In this document: in pieces, positions 10,831 through 24,289 of the stretch
Numbering within the stretch: position 1 is the first letter of the stretch
Layout: the number at the start of each line of letters is the position of its first letter
NCBI GenBank assembly: GCA_024449915.1
Contig: JAMZAV010001045.1
Location: 186,001 to 250,000 of the forward strand
Reading direction: 5' to 3'
From: Sweltsa coloradensis
Taxonomy: Eukaryota; Arthropoda; Insecta; Plecoptera; Chloroperlidae
DNA: 64,000 nucleotides
Made by a program: the position numbers and the translations under genes
The notes under the pieces: generated by a model
Seen by the model: only the letters and a program-made list of their open reading frames with translations
What the model was told of the DNA's origin: nothing
Databases searched by the model: none

Positions 10831-11465
10831 GAGAAATCCAGGTTGTTTTGTTACACAGAACGCAGAGATTAAGTCTGGACTCTGGACCACTTGGAAGCTC
10901 CATCGTTTGTCCTATTGAGTTGTGATTTGCACCAAAATGTTAAATAAGAACGTTTGATTGTCGCTATCAGAGCACATTTTCCAGAAATTGCTCACTTTTG
11001 TTTTTAACTGACCGTAAATATGCCATCAAACAGGTAAATTGTAGTAATTTCGTAAGCTTGCGTAGGGCAAAAATATTTCAAATGTTAAAATGTGCTCTGA
11101 TAGCGACTTGAGCTCATCCCTTGATAACATCGCCCCAAAAAACAATTTTTAGGGGGTATAAATTGGAGGTCGAAAAGTGGTCCAGACTGTATGTGAGCTG
11201 GATTTGCCGATCAAGAGAATTTTCAAATAGACACACAACATTGACAATTGTAAAAAAGTTGTGCCGAGCTTGATCAAATACAAAGAAACACACTCTAGAA
11301 CTAGATTATCATATAGCTGTCAACATGAGAACCGTTAATTCTCCAAAAGTCACGAATTCAGCAATTATTGACATATTACATCAATATGTTACAAACAAAC
11401 ACGGGTGTGAACATATAATTCCTTCTCTGTGCACCGAAGCAAGCTTGCACCCACTCCACTCTCCC

Positions 11466-11496
11466 TGCACCAGTGCTTTTAGTGCGCACTGGTGCA
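11466..11496. other. Perfect 11-bp hairpin with 9-nt loop
   Basis: TGCACCAGTGC and its exact complement GCACTGGTGCA are separated by TTTTAGTGC. There is no T-run after it and no adjacent gene, so the role is unknown. Confidence 0.7.
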
Positions 11497-12413
11497 ACAC
11501 ATCTTGCACAGTCTACACCGCCTACAAGTACGCGGTATGAATGAGAACCAAACTGCTATCATGCGGAAATCTTACAACATTATTCCTGCGATCTTATCAT
11601 AAAAGATGCAATAGTTACAGTTTCTCAGGCTGTACGTGTTATTTCGCGTTCAGATTTGAACTGCGAGTGATCAGAATTTAGATTCGTTCCCGAGCTTCCA
11701 AAACCAACAGTAATAAGTTAATAACCTAACTGATGTAAGAGTTCTGATTTAAAATATGTAAAAGTCCTAAGAGATGTCTGGTCCAATGGCTTGGGCGTGG
11801 GTATAACATGGTACACCTTTTTATTATTTATACATCAAGAAAGTGGTGAATACAACTTACAAAATATAATATATGTAAGTAAACGATGAAGTACATTTAA
11901 CCGCAGTCCGCAGGATCATGGTCATGACAATTTGGTGAAACATGTGCATAAAATTCGTTTTTGTATTACTATTTTAAACGTTGTCAATATTGTAGGATTA
12001 TTGTGTAATAAAAAGTAAATGAATAAAAGTATATTATGTTAGTCCGCCCTCCAGAGTTTCTTCCAGAAGAATCCAGAAGAAACCCTTCAATGGGAATCCA
12101 AACTATACACGCAAACGATATCATGACTTGCTGTTTTGATCGCGGTCTGGCAGTGATTTTTTGCTAATTTTGTTTTTTTTAGTTTTTCGTAGCACATTCC
12201 TTCACTAAGTGTAAACTCTTTTTGATATTATCTCATTTGTCGCAACAACAATAAGAGAAAACAGTGAGAACATCTTCGCCAACAACACCAACATAATACG
12301 ACGACAACGCATTCTACTATTCTCTGCCACGTGAGCGTCCACCTCGCATACCTCCTTGAAAGAATGCTATTAATTATTACCGCGATCATCAATCAAATCA
12401 CGTATATTGTTAT

Positions 12414-12415
<2 letters not shown>

Positions 12416-12453
<38 letters not shown>
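12416..12453. repeat. (TC)19 microsatellite
   Basis: Perfect TC dinucleotide run. Confidence 0.95.
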
Positions 12454-12455
<2 letters not shown>

Positions 12456-14458
12456 GCTGGGCAGCAACACGTGGCTGGTGTGTAGTTCGGCGGGAAGAGA
12501 ATGACAAGTAGCTCTAGCCGAGATGAGCCGTAACGAGGCTCAAAGAACTCGACAGAAAGAAGAAAGATTCGGTCTGAAAGACACGGTGGTTTAATCGGTA
12601 TAAGTCGGTGATTTAACCTGTAGATCTTGAGTTAGAATACGTCAGATTACTCGGTTGAGAAAGACTGAAAACGACAGTGGTCATGGTCTAAGAATATCCG
12701 AGATTATCATTACGTACCGCGCATTCAATTTACCATGGTACAAGAGGTAACTACTGTAAGGTTTATTTCTCGATTACCTGGAAGACCCGGGTTCAAATCC
12801 TGGTCGGGTTAGATTTTTTATATTTACGAATTGTACTAAACATTAACTGAAATGTGGTCAATAGTCGATATATTGAATATTGACACCTAAAAATATGATT
12901 TCAACAACAAAATATTGTATATTTTGCTGTCGTGGTACCTTCTATTCTGCTATATGTGACATTGATACACCAAGGAAAGATTTCGAGTATTTTTTATCTC
13001 ATTCTCTTCATAAACATCAATTGTCGATATCTGGCGTAGAACCGGTGACCTTCCAACTATAAATATAAACCCAGCCAATAGTTGTTTGCTATCAACGATC
13101 TGGTCAGGCATCTAATCAGGTTTGGGTTTGGCGGGAGGTTCATTTGAATACCTGCAAGGAATGTGGATAAGTTAGTTGCAAATCAGAACGATCGCAAAAT
13201 ATTTCCCGCCAGTTTTTTTTTATATCTATAAGATAAAAAGTCAACTATCGGATGGGTGTCGGCTCAACCGTCAGAACTTTACTACAGTTCACGTGTTTTT
13301 GTTTGATAATTAATGAATACCAACCGCTTTTTATAAAACGAAATAATTGATGACGTCTTTAGACTTGGACAGCCGAACAAGCAGCCAACCTCTTTGACAC
13401 CTGAGGTAATTAGCCAGGTCGGTTGGGTTTGTAGCTAATACATGTGATTGATGTAGCTATATTTAACTGAATGAGCAACATATAATGGCCGATACCAGAC
13501 CTTCAACCTTCAATGTTAGGGTGAGGGACCATGATTACTGCGGTTTCCAGTTCGATTCCCGCTTACAGTAATCTTAAAGAAAAGTGAACTCACAAGAGAA
13601 AAAGTATGATGACATTGATTATTAATATTATATAATAAATAAGTTATAAATTTTTAGTCACTTTTAGCATTGGTTTTAGTTTTAAAAGCACACGACACTC
13701 AATTGTTATTAGTATCCGATAAGTTTTTAAAAAATGTTGTCATTGTTTTATTAACGAAAGATAATTAAAAATATAATCGATTACTTTCAAGTCATCAGAT
13801 AAATTTCACGAGAAAAAATCAAAAGTTTACATTGTGTGAGTAAAAATTATTGTTACGTCAAAATGTTTATTTTCAGTAAAGTAAAATTGAAAAAATTGAA
13901 AAAAAAAAATAGGTTGATATGTCACTGATTTAGTTTATCTGTCAAGTAAAGACGATGTACTAGTAATCATCTGTGCATCTCTTCCTACACCTGGACACAC
14001 TCGAAACAGCTCAGTTGACCCCAGCACGCGCCCGGTGTACAGCCCAGTGTAGAACAGTGCTCTCGTTTTAATATGTTTTCGTCAACCTCGGCTGGATGAT
14101 TATAGTTCGGGAATAATTGGCCACTTCGGTTTTATCACTTGCTCCGAGCCAGGCTGTAACTGGGCCTGAGGTTCCGCGCTCCAATACCTCCTGGGCTGAT
14201 ACTTTAGAGCTCAAACACAAGGCTGCGAGTTCACCTAACACGATATACAAGGCACGAATAAAACAATTATTAGAATAAGCATAGTTTTCTGAGAAGACCA
14301 CAATAAATTGTAAGTTATTTGGTTGATGCACACTCCCACTATTGCTGCTTTTATGAACGATGTTGGATTGTTGGGCGCATATCTATCAGAATCCGGTGCG
14401 TACTGACCTCAGGAAATGCTCATGAAAAGATTCTTTGACACACCTGTTTTTGCACATA

Positions 14459-14750
14459 GCTGTTCGCTCGGCCAAGAAGCATCCGATGTATATAAAACGT
14501 TGCAAATTTGTCAACAAAGCATACATGGACAGCCCTACAGTCGTAGATTTTTAAAATTTGATCTTGATTAGTCAGATAAAATTCACGAATATAGTCCATT
14601 TGGATTTTTCAACAAATTTGAAAATTGTGGAAACCAATTTATTTATTATAAATTGTTTTAAAATAAATTTTAGAAATGTGTTATTGTAGAGCCCTATATT
14701 TCCACTCTCTTGACATATGATCAAAATTTCAGTGGTGTAAGTCCGCCTAA
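14459..14750 (+). mobile_element. MITE family M, copy 1
   Basis: Begins GCTGTTCGCTCGGCCAAGA, as does the fuller copy at 39,876-40,168. The interior shares CATCCGA.GTATAT, AAAGCATAC.TGGA, and the TATAAATT.TTTTAAAA block. The right terminus is decayed (GTGTAAGTCCGCC in place of GTGTCAGTCGGCC). Non-coding and non-autonomous. Confidence 0.75.
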
Positions 14751-14762
14751 AACGCATGTTCT

Positions 14763-14815
14763 ATACTCTCTTTTAGTTATAAAAACTTATTTACGAAGGA
14801 GGACAACTATAGATA
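14763..14815 (+). repeat. Short dispersed repeat (CAGTTATAAAAACTGATT type)
   Basis: Carries TTTAGTTATAAAAACTTATTTACGAAGGAGGACAA, equivalent to the copy at 1,318-1,370. It lies directly beside MITE M copy 1. Confidence 0.45.
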
Positions 14816-15884
14816 AAACTAATTACATAAATGCGGACAAAACAATAAACCATGATTTATAGAAAAATGTCACTTCAAACAGGATTTACTTATGCACTTT
14901 CTTCAATTTCCTGCGTGGCTTTCCACTGACGCAGTTTATAGCAGACGCAGAGAAATGTCATCAGCTCACATGCTAATTGATGAAGAGAAATCACAAGATA
15001 CCCGGACTGTCCAGACAGATTGAAACACCGCACTGAAGTTGAACACAAACACTCGATGTGTTGATCTGAAAGAATCCACTTTCGCTCCGCCAAGAAGTAT
15101 TATATAGCATCATTAGAAACAGCGTCTGGCGCCAACTCCGGTAAATAGGTGGTTTATAATACGCTTTCCAGAGAAAATGTGTATTTGTATTCAATATGCA
15201 TTTACAAATAATTGGCTGGTTGATAACAAATCAACCCAACAGAATTTGGAATCGTACATGAAATTGGATAGATGAACTACAATTTATTTTGTTTTGTTAG
15301 AACTGTTTTTCTTATTTCTTTTTTCTAGGCTACCAATCTTGACATTGTTTTAAGTAAATTAAAAGTAAATAAATACATACCGTATTCAAATTAAATGTAA
15401 GGACACAATTACTACAAAGAATGTTGGAATTATTAATTAATTTTCATAAATATTTGAGATTAGAGAATAGTTGTCAAAATATAAAACCGACGCCCAAAAA
15501 TCATCATCGCATTCATGATACTGAAATAAATAAATAAGTATAGTGCTTGCTCATTGTCCATGTGGTTTTATTCCTGTTGCCAAGACTCGAGTCGCAGTTC
15601 GGACAAAGACATGTTATTCATGTTGGACTTATCGACATTATAACCTTATATAGATGTGGTTTTTATAGATTGATTGATTGATAGTTTTCATTATTAATGT
15701 CGGTTCGGTATTGAGACGTGTTGGGCACAGCGGGAAAATTGTACATCAATCTACTATATACGTACATACAGACGTGTTGAATACTATACTCAGACAAGTC
15801 CTTTGCCCACATTTCTCCCAGGTCGATTACATGTCCCTCGTCAGGGGATCAACTAGTAGGCTAACTTGAAGTAAAGGTTGTAAA
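14816..15884. other. Unannotated AT-rich stretch
   Basis: Only a short GATT run near 15,670 stands out. Nothing gene-like is recognised. Confidence 0.4.
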
Positions 15885-15995
15885 GGATGCCAAGGGCTGT
15901 TGTCGAGGAAACCTTTCAGTCAGGATTGCCAGTGGTGGATATCGAACCCTAATCAGCCTCGCGCGCTTCGCGTGAGCCACATCTGTCGGTTTCAC
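15885..15995 (-). mobile_element. tRNA-derived SINE, family A, partial
   Basis: On the minus strand the head reads GATGTGGCTCACGCGAAGCG, then a B-box (AGGGTTCGATATCC), then the family A junction GGCAATCCTGACTGAAAGG. The head has an A-box-like GTGGCTCA start. The body is cut short. Confidence 0.65.
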
Positions 15996-16685
15996 CAATT
16001 CAACAAGTATTCCCCAAAACTAGATCACTAATTCACTTTTAAATCGAGTGATTTCCTCCCAAGCCACAACCATCTTCGTGTAATTGAGATTCATTCAGAT
16101 CTCATCGGGAGTCAGTGGCGTATGTAAGTTGTTTATAATGAGCTCGTCAGTGGCGGGTGACGGTGAATGAGTGTGTGTGTGAGTGATGTGATTGAATCAG
16201 TGTGGTTATCGTGACGTGACGATGCAGGCAGCCAGGTGAGGCGTGCGTAGTCATTGCTGCATGGGTGCAATTCATTCATTACTCTACGAGGCAACAGCTT
16301 GCCACTAAATAATATTTATAACAAATATAAGCTATGTTCAGTGGTAAGTAGAAGTAAGAACTAAAAAAACATGTTTATTGTTGTTTATCCTTGTTATTAT
16401 TACATTTTTTAACAACAAGAAAAGGCGTCGACGCTAGCAAATATTTGCTAAAACACTTTATTGCTCTTAAAGTATATAGTGACTTAGTTTCTCGACTAGA
16501 AAACCATATTCGCATTTATGTTTTGCGTTTTCATAAAAAATAAACACTCGATAACAACACAAAAATACAGAAAAATAGTTTGAATATACGGCTTTCATGA
16601 ATTAATACATTGCAATTTTAATGTAGGCACACCGTTCCTTTAAATAAAATTATTCTCTCAAACTCCTAATCTTGTTTTTATTGTT

Positions 16686-16900
16686 GGTGGAGGTGCCGGG
16701 TATGTCAGGGAAACGAAAATACAAAATAATATTGACGGTCTGAGATAGTGGTCTACATCACAAACTTTTGGTTTTGTACCATTGTTTGTACCATACCGCT
16801 GTGTTTATCCATTTTTGTGGGATACCCCACTATTGCTCTTGGCTCTTCAATTTTCAGATATATGGTGGAGGTGCCGGGTATTTTATCAACTTTGGGCGAC
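16686..16900 (+). repeat. Two fragments of repeat E (GTGGAGGTGCCGGG)
   Basis: TGGTGGAGGTGCCGGGTATG at 16,686 and TGGTGGAGGTGCCGGGTATT at 16,864 are the signature segment of MITE family E. Both lack its terminal repeats. Confidence 0.45.
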
Positions 16901-17639
16901 GGGTATTGTTATAATTATTGTTACGGTACATTACTTATTCAATATTAAGCCACATCGTTCTGATATTAAAACTGTATCTCACGGAGTTATGACTTACTAA
17001 GATTGTGCATCTGAGCGATCACAATCAATGACTCCACATCTCATAACGCGAACAATGAGCTCAGTCTACGTTACACTTTACGCAATGATTACACCTCCCG
17101 TACCGTATGAACCGAACACAATGGACTCTCATAACTTTACCAAGTAATTAGCTATATTATGCTAATGAGGACTACCCTAATTTCCCATCGCTCTAATTCA
17201 ATTATACGGAAAAACCATTTCAATTTCCCTGAGTTTCATTATCATTGTTTTCTAAGCAGTGTATAAGGGAGTATACGAGACCTACACCAAATTATTAGCC
17301 ATTGATACAGAAATTTGACATCAACTCTACATGAAACTTCAATCATTTAAAGCAGCTGTTTATGCCAGTTTCCCCGAATCTCTTTAAATAACTCCACTTT
17401 ACTATTAGTTTTGTATTTTAAAAAACCTTTTTGGGGTTTTTTCAATTTGCTTTTTCCCAGTTCTAATTTTATTTAGATTTTTTTTTTTGTTATAAAGTTT
17501 TAAAATTTATTATATTCTTTTGTAAAAATTTTAAATTTTTTTATATTTAAAGATTTGTGTAACGTTTTGTATTTTTTAAATTTGATAAATGTGCTATTTT
17601 TAATTTTTTAATTTTTAGTTACCACCTTGTGGGTTGAAT

Positions 17640-20150
17640 AAAATTAAATATATTAGAAAATAAGTAGATGTGGGGCCCACGGGGAGTCAAAGGGAGCCGC
17701 CAAATTTAAATTTAAAATGAAAATTTTTTTAATTACCCCAAATTAATTAATAAACACAAATTTTAATTATGCAAATTTTAATTATGAAAATTTTTTTTAA
17801 TTTTATCCAATTAATTATGAAAAATTTTAAATTTATCCCAAATTAAAATTTATGAAAAAAAAAATTTTTTTCCCAAGATGGGGGATGCTACCTAGATTTG
17901 TGCCCGTTTTTTAACCTAGTTTTTTTTTGGATTCAAAAGGGGCGGACACTACACAAGAGGTGACCATTTAACCTAATTTAACCAAACCATGAGGGAAGTC
18001 ATGCAAACCTTTTAAAGGGACTTGTCAATTTTTGGTTGCAAAAAAGGGAACAAGCTTGTCAAAAAACCAGGTTAAAGGTGAGGGTCCCCATAAAAAAAGA
18101 CTTTGGGACATGATAGATGGGGTAAGATGATAAGGACGGGGAAAATAAATGGTAAACTAGGGTGAAAAAATTTTAAAAAAAGTCAAAAATTATTCATGTG
18201 TTAAAAAATCTTTTTTATTAAATAAATCACAAAGTACAGTAACCACATTCTTACAGTACATATCAAAGGCAGTCGTTTCATCGACTCCACTTCCCTGTAA
18301 TAAATTCACTCCCAAATTTATACAAAATTCTTTCCATTTTAAACCCAGTAAGGGGATTTTCCCTCATGACCTACACGTTCAGTAAGGCCCTTCCCCAAAG
18401 CCCTGAGGCTAACACACGAAAAATTTAAATTTTTGGCTACTAATGCTTTTTTCTAAAATTTTTTTTGTTTTTTTAATTCTCTAAGAAAATTAAAAGTACC
18501 ACTTGTTTATATGCGTAGCTCATTTTCAAGATAAATTAAAAAAATGCAAAAACACTTTGAGAATATTTTACTAGTTTAAACGGCACAACTTCCCCAAGGG
18601 TATCCACGACCATTTGTGGATTTAAGTCCCAACAAAATAGTCCCGGGTGATGATTATACAAAAAACCCAAGGTAAAAGAACCAACCCCCTTTTTTCGGGG
18701 AAAACACTGGCGGCATTTTCACCCATGTTAAAGGGGAACGTAATCATTGAGTATTTCCTTTTTCACAACAAGTTGACCCCATTTTCGTGAAGATTGACCT
18801 GGGGTCCTCTTTTCTTGCCATTGGTTTGTACATTTTGGGTTTAAAAGCAGTCTTGTTTTATGACACCCGACCACCAGCTTTTTCGTACGACTTCCATTTA
18901 AAAAAAAAACATTTTTTTAAAAAAAGAAAAATTTCCCTTTCCTTTTTGAGAGGGGGTCCCCCAATAAGCAGGCGTAGGCTCAGAAAGGGGGTTTTATTGA
19001 ACCCGCTTGAAAATTCATGGTGAGGGCATTTTGAAGACCGGACCGTATGCGACGCCCTCGAAAAACCCTCAGACGTTTGACTGACTAAAGCTCTGGGACT
19101 CCTCGCGCTCTTAAAGGAGCCCCAAGGGGCCCAGCTTGGGTGAATCTCGCCCCTTTTCTTTTCCCCCTTCTTTTTGAAACTTGAAAGGGCATGACGTCAT
19201 ACGGGAACAGGCCCAGATTTTAACCCCTACAGACCTGACCAAACATGATGTTTACAATATAATAAAGGGAATTAAGTAATGTACAAAAAAATAAAAAAAA
19301 AAAAAAAAAAAAAATCAAGACTTTTTTTAAATACACGCCCTTTCCCTGACAAAGACAGGACTGGGGACTAAAAGTTTTTTTGACTGTCTTGTCAAAGACC
19401 ACCCCCACCATGACGTTTGTCGGTGCGCAGGGATAGTTTTCCCCCGTGGTTTTATTTTTTTTTTTTTTTTTGCAGAGTTAGTTTCCCCGGGGTTTAAATT
19501 TTTGCGTTTCGTGTATTTTTGGGGAAATCTTCGGAAAATTTTTCGTGAGCTCCCCCCCTTTACTTCCCATCCCCAAAACTTTGTGAAACTGTCTGGGTTG
19601 CAATCTAAAATTACATGTTTTTCAATTTACTTTTTAAAAATTATTTCTTAAATCCTATTTTTTTCCACTGCAGACGGGGACTTTTTCAGACATCCCAATT
19701 TTTTTTTAAACTTAAATTTAGCCCTTTTCATGAAGAAGTGAAGGACACCCAATTATGGAAATTTAAAAAACCTTTTCACAAGGAGTGCATTGTATTTGAA
19801 AAAAGAAGGGCTTAAAACCCAATTTTAAAATGTTCAGATTTTTTGTTCAGACTTCCCCCTATTTTAAAAAACTTTTAGTTTTAAAAAAAAAATGGAGCGC
19901 CGTCATTCAATTTTTGGTACAGTAAAAGTATTGTATAGAAGTTTTTGTTCACATGACCCTGCCCCGTTTTTCGCCCAAAACCTTTTGGGTTTGTGGGAAG
20001 TCCCCTTTGGGCAAAGAAAAGCACATTGTTAAAAAATATTGGGGGTTTTAAAGCCCCCAGGCTACCCATCATTTTCAAATAGTTTTGGCGGTTATCCCCT
20101 AAAGGAAAAAAATCTCAGGGGAAGGGGGGCATTGTGACCCAAAAAGGGGC
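17640..20150 (+). repeat. Left outer arm of the giant inverted repeat
   Basis: Pairs with 28,530-30,970. It starts near AAATATATTAG and ends after the GGTTATCCCC region. It contains ATTAATTATGCAAATTTTAATT-type repeats near 17.7-17.85 kb, also seen at 30.8 kb. No reading frame is conserved between the two arms, so the short ORFs are noise. Confidence 0.8.
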
Positions 20151-23100
20151 CAAAAGTTTTATCAATTTTTTAAAACCCTTTTAAAGGAAAAGGTTAAATT
20201 TTCCTTGCAAATTTCTTTTTCTTATATGCTTTTCGGGAAAAATGTGTGAAAATAAGTTTTCACTTTACAAATATGACCCTAAAACCCAAAAATTTTTTTA
20301 TCAAGTTATTTTCCCTATAGAAAAAAAAGGGGTGTGAATTTTTTTCCTTCCCCAAAGTTTCAAGTTTTTTATTTATGGGGTTATTTGAAAATGTGTGAAA
20401 AAAGGTTTTCACATTAAAAATTTTTAAAAGTTTTTTTTAAAAAATACCATTAAAAAAAAATTTTGTGCAAAAAAGATATTTTTTTGGGGCATGTGTACGA
20501 TTTTCATTATATTTTTGTTGGCAATTCAAAAAAAATTTTAAAGTTTTTAAAAAAGTTTTTTAACTCTGAAAAAAAAAGGGAAAAAACTGACACAGCACAA
20601 TTTACATAAAACCAACACAGCTCCCACAAAACAATTCCCCAAACATCACAAATATACACACTGTAACTTTTTCCCCACATTACCCCCATAAAGAAACCCA
20701 AGTACACCCTTTCCTCACATTCCTGAAACTTTTTACATATTTAAAACCTATCCCTTCTCCACACACTAAAAACCATAAAAGTACACCCCTGCCACAACCC
20801 AAAAACCCCTCCCCCTTTCCCTCAAAAAAAAATTTTCTTACTTTTTTGGGAAAATAAAACAGTGCAAAAAAACTTGTTTTTTAAATGTACACATATTTCT
20901 TTGCTGCAAGAAAGAAAAAGTTTTTTAAAATTTTTAAACCACCCCATTAAGAAATGCATAAAAATTTAATATCTTTTACTTGCAAATTTTTTCAAATTTT
21001 TATTTCTTTGGACGAAATTTTTTAAATTTTTATTGTTGTAAATTTAAGGAAAATTTAAAAAGTTTTTTTTAAAAAGTTTTTATACTTTTGAAAAGAAAAG
21101 GGTGAAAAACTGACAAGCCCCTATAAATACTTTCCCCAAAACATGCTTCTCCACACAACAATTCACCACATCACACATATTTCACACTGGTAACATTCCC
21201 ACATTACACCATAAAAGTAAGAAAGGGGACACTTTTTCCTCCACACACTTAAATGCACTATACTTTCCCCCTTACACTATACTTCTCCTCACATACACCA
21301 AAACAAAGAAACACACGTACACAACACTACACACAAAACCCTTTAAATGCAAAGAAAAAAATTCTTACAACTTTAATAAAATGAGTGAAAAAAAACTTGT
21401 GTTTTACAGGGATACTTTTTCCCCCTTTGGGTTGCAAAAAATTTCAAGTGTTAAAATTTTTACAACCATTGGAAAATGCATAAAAATAATACCCTTTTAC
21501 TTAAAAAAATTTTTCAAAGTTTTTACTTCTTTGGAAAAAAAAATTGTGCAAATAAGATAAAAATTTAAACAAATTTTTTTGTTTCAAATTTTTTTTTCCC
21601 CCACTATTCCCGTAAAAAAAATTGCGGAAAGGGAAATTTAATTTTTCCCTTTTAAAAAAACAAAACCAGTTCTTGTTTCCAAACTTACAGTTCAGATAAG
21701 TCGGGAAAGAAATTGCTTTGTACATAATCCCAATTTTTACTTAAAAAAAACCTACGGGTTTCTTAAAAATTTGTAAAAAAATTTTGTTAAAAATTAAAGG
21801 GGGGCAAACTTACAAACTAAAAAATTTCTTTGTTTTTTGTAAGATGTTGCGTGTTACAAAATAAAAATTTAACTTGAAAAACCCTTTACCCTCTTTTTCG
21901 GCGAAAATTTTTTTTGTATTTTCATCAAACAACTTTTACTTTTTTAAAAAACTTACAAGTTCTTTTTTTTTGAAAAAATTTTTACGTTCTTTAAAAATAT
22001 AACTTTTTTACTTTTTTAAAAGAAAAATGAATTAGAAAAAGGGTTTAAACAAGTTACATTTTACAAAATTTTTAATTTTTTTACGCTCTGTAAGAAGTTT
22101 TGCTGCATAAAAACTTAATTTTTTCCTTTTTTAAAATTTTCAATTTTTATACTCTAAAAAGTTCAAGGCGTGAAAATAATTTAAAAAAAACCTTTTAAAG
22201 TTTTTATCCTCTGTGCAAAAATGATTAAAAATAATTTGTGTTTTTTTTAAATTGCTAATATTTCTTAGGTGAAAGGAATTTATTTTTTAAAATTTTTTTA
22301 AAAGTTCTTGCACTCTGTAAAAGAAATTGCGGAAAATAAGTTTACATGTGTAAAAAAAATTTTAAAGTTTTTGTAGCTTGTGATAAATTTTCCTTTAGTC
22401 CCAAGGGAAAGGGTTAAAATTTTTTAAAAAGGGTTTTACTTTTTTTCGTACAATTTTGTTAAGAAAATGCGTAGAAATTTTTGAAAAACCCTTAAAATCT
22501 TACAAGTTTTTATACTCTTAAATAAATTGGGGCACCCCAAAAATAATTTTTACTTTTAACCCACAAGTAATTATACGTTTTTTTAAAATGGTGCATCCAC
22601 AAATAAAAAAGTTTTACTTTTAAAAAAAACAAAATTATTATACATTGTAAAGGGTTTTTGCGTGGATATAATTAATTTTTACTTACAGGGCTTGCAAAAA
22701 AACAATTTTTATTTTAAAAAAACCCACAAGTTCTTAAAACCCCCCCGTAAAAAAAATCATGAAAATAAGTTTAACACAGGCTAGTTTTTTAATACATGTA
22801 AGAAAAAAAAACGTGCAGGCAAGTAAAAAATTTTAAAAAACAAAAATAACAAGTTATGATCCTTTTTAAAGATAAAAGCTCCCTAAAAAAGTTTTCGAAT
22901 AACAAATTCACAAGTTATTTTACTCGGGGAAAAAAAACGGTGCTAAATAAGTTTTTCAAAATTACAAATTCTAAATGGATGTCAAGAAAAAGTGTGACGA
23001 AGATAAATTTTTACTAAAAAAAACCTACAAGTTCTTATACCCATTAAAGAAAATTTTAGTAAAAAAGTTTAAAAAAATAACAAACTGACTAGTTCTTTAA

Positions 23101-23850
23101 CGCTTCCCAAAGATATTTTGTGTAATTTATATGACTTTTTTTCAGCAAACTTACAAGTTCATTTTAATTTTTTAAAGGGGAATTTCTTTCACATAATATA
23201 ACCCTTTTCTTAAAAATTTAAAAACCAACTTTTACTTACTTTTACTTTCTTTTAAAAAATTAAAAAAGTTCTTATACATGGTTAAGTTATTGCGTGGGAT
23301 GTAAATAATTTTTTACGTTAAAAAATTAAAAGGGTTTATTTTTGTAAAAAAATTTTCGTGAAAATAATTTTTCAAACCCCAAAAGTTGTTATACTCTGTG
23401 AAGAAAATGTTTGAAAAAATTTACGTGTTCTTTCTTGTGTAAAATTTCTTATGTTTCCCAAGGGAAAATTATATGATAATTTTTTTTTAAAAAGTTTTTT
23501 TTCAAATCCCCAAAGAAGAAAAATTGCGTGAAAATAAGTTTACATGACAGTGTGAAAAAAATTGAAGTGTTTTTAACTTGGCACATATTTCTTTAGTGCA
23601 AGGAAGTAAATGTTAAACGTTTTTTCCCAAATTTTTAACATATTTCTTTAGTGCTTTAAAAAGTAAAAAATGTTTTAAAAAAATTTTACCAAGTTTTTAC
23701 CCTTTTTAAAGGATTAAACGGGGGAAAAAAAGTTTTCAAACTAACAAAAATACAAGTTTCTATACTCTGCAACCAAAAAGCGTTTTAAAAAGTTTCGATC
23801 AAAAATATTAGCAGTTTTAAACAAAATAGCTTTAGAGTTTTGCGCACATT
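20150..23850 (+). repeat. Left inner tandem array
   Basis: Degenerate units of about 60 bp around CTTACAAGTTCTTATACTCT, with examples spaced 56-61 bp apart at 22,090, 22,151 and 22,207. Near 20,630 and 21,162 lie two CACA-rich blocks about 530 bp apart, a higher-order unit. Error level prevents a consensus. Confidence 0.7.
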
Positions 23851-24289
23851 TTTCCCCCCCCCCGAATTAAAAAATTGAAGTATGTAAGGAAAAAAAATTT
23901 TATATTTTCCATACACCACTCACATAAAAAAGATATATCCCACATGAAGACATGCATGTTTTTCCAAAATTTTAAGAAAAATTAAAGTTTTAAGGGAAAA
24001 ATTTTCTTGGGAAAGCAAGCATTTTCTTTTCAAAAACATAAAACGGGGGCAGAAAAATTTAGCACATTTTTCAAATTTCAACAAATTAAAAAAATAAAAT
24101 AGTTTCACATGCAGAATTTCTTAACTTATTTTTTTAAAGGAAACTTTAAGTTATTTTGGGGAACCATGTTCTATAAAAATATATAGAAAATTTAAAAATT
24201 TATAGAGGAAAATATAACTTTTCCTTTTCACTCCTTTTTTTAAAAAAATAAAGGGAAAAATTGTTTAGTTTGCTAATGTGTAAAAATTT

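Larger units (their letters stand above)
10831..14455. other. Long unannotated AT-rich stretch
   Basis: No exon or repeat family is recognised apart from the hairpin at 11,466 and the TC run at 12,416. Two isolated B-box-like stretches, at about 12,789 (GGGTTCAAATCC) and 13,549 (CAGTTCGATTCCC), may be ancient SINE remnants but lack any convincing tRNA fold. Confidence 0.4.
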
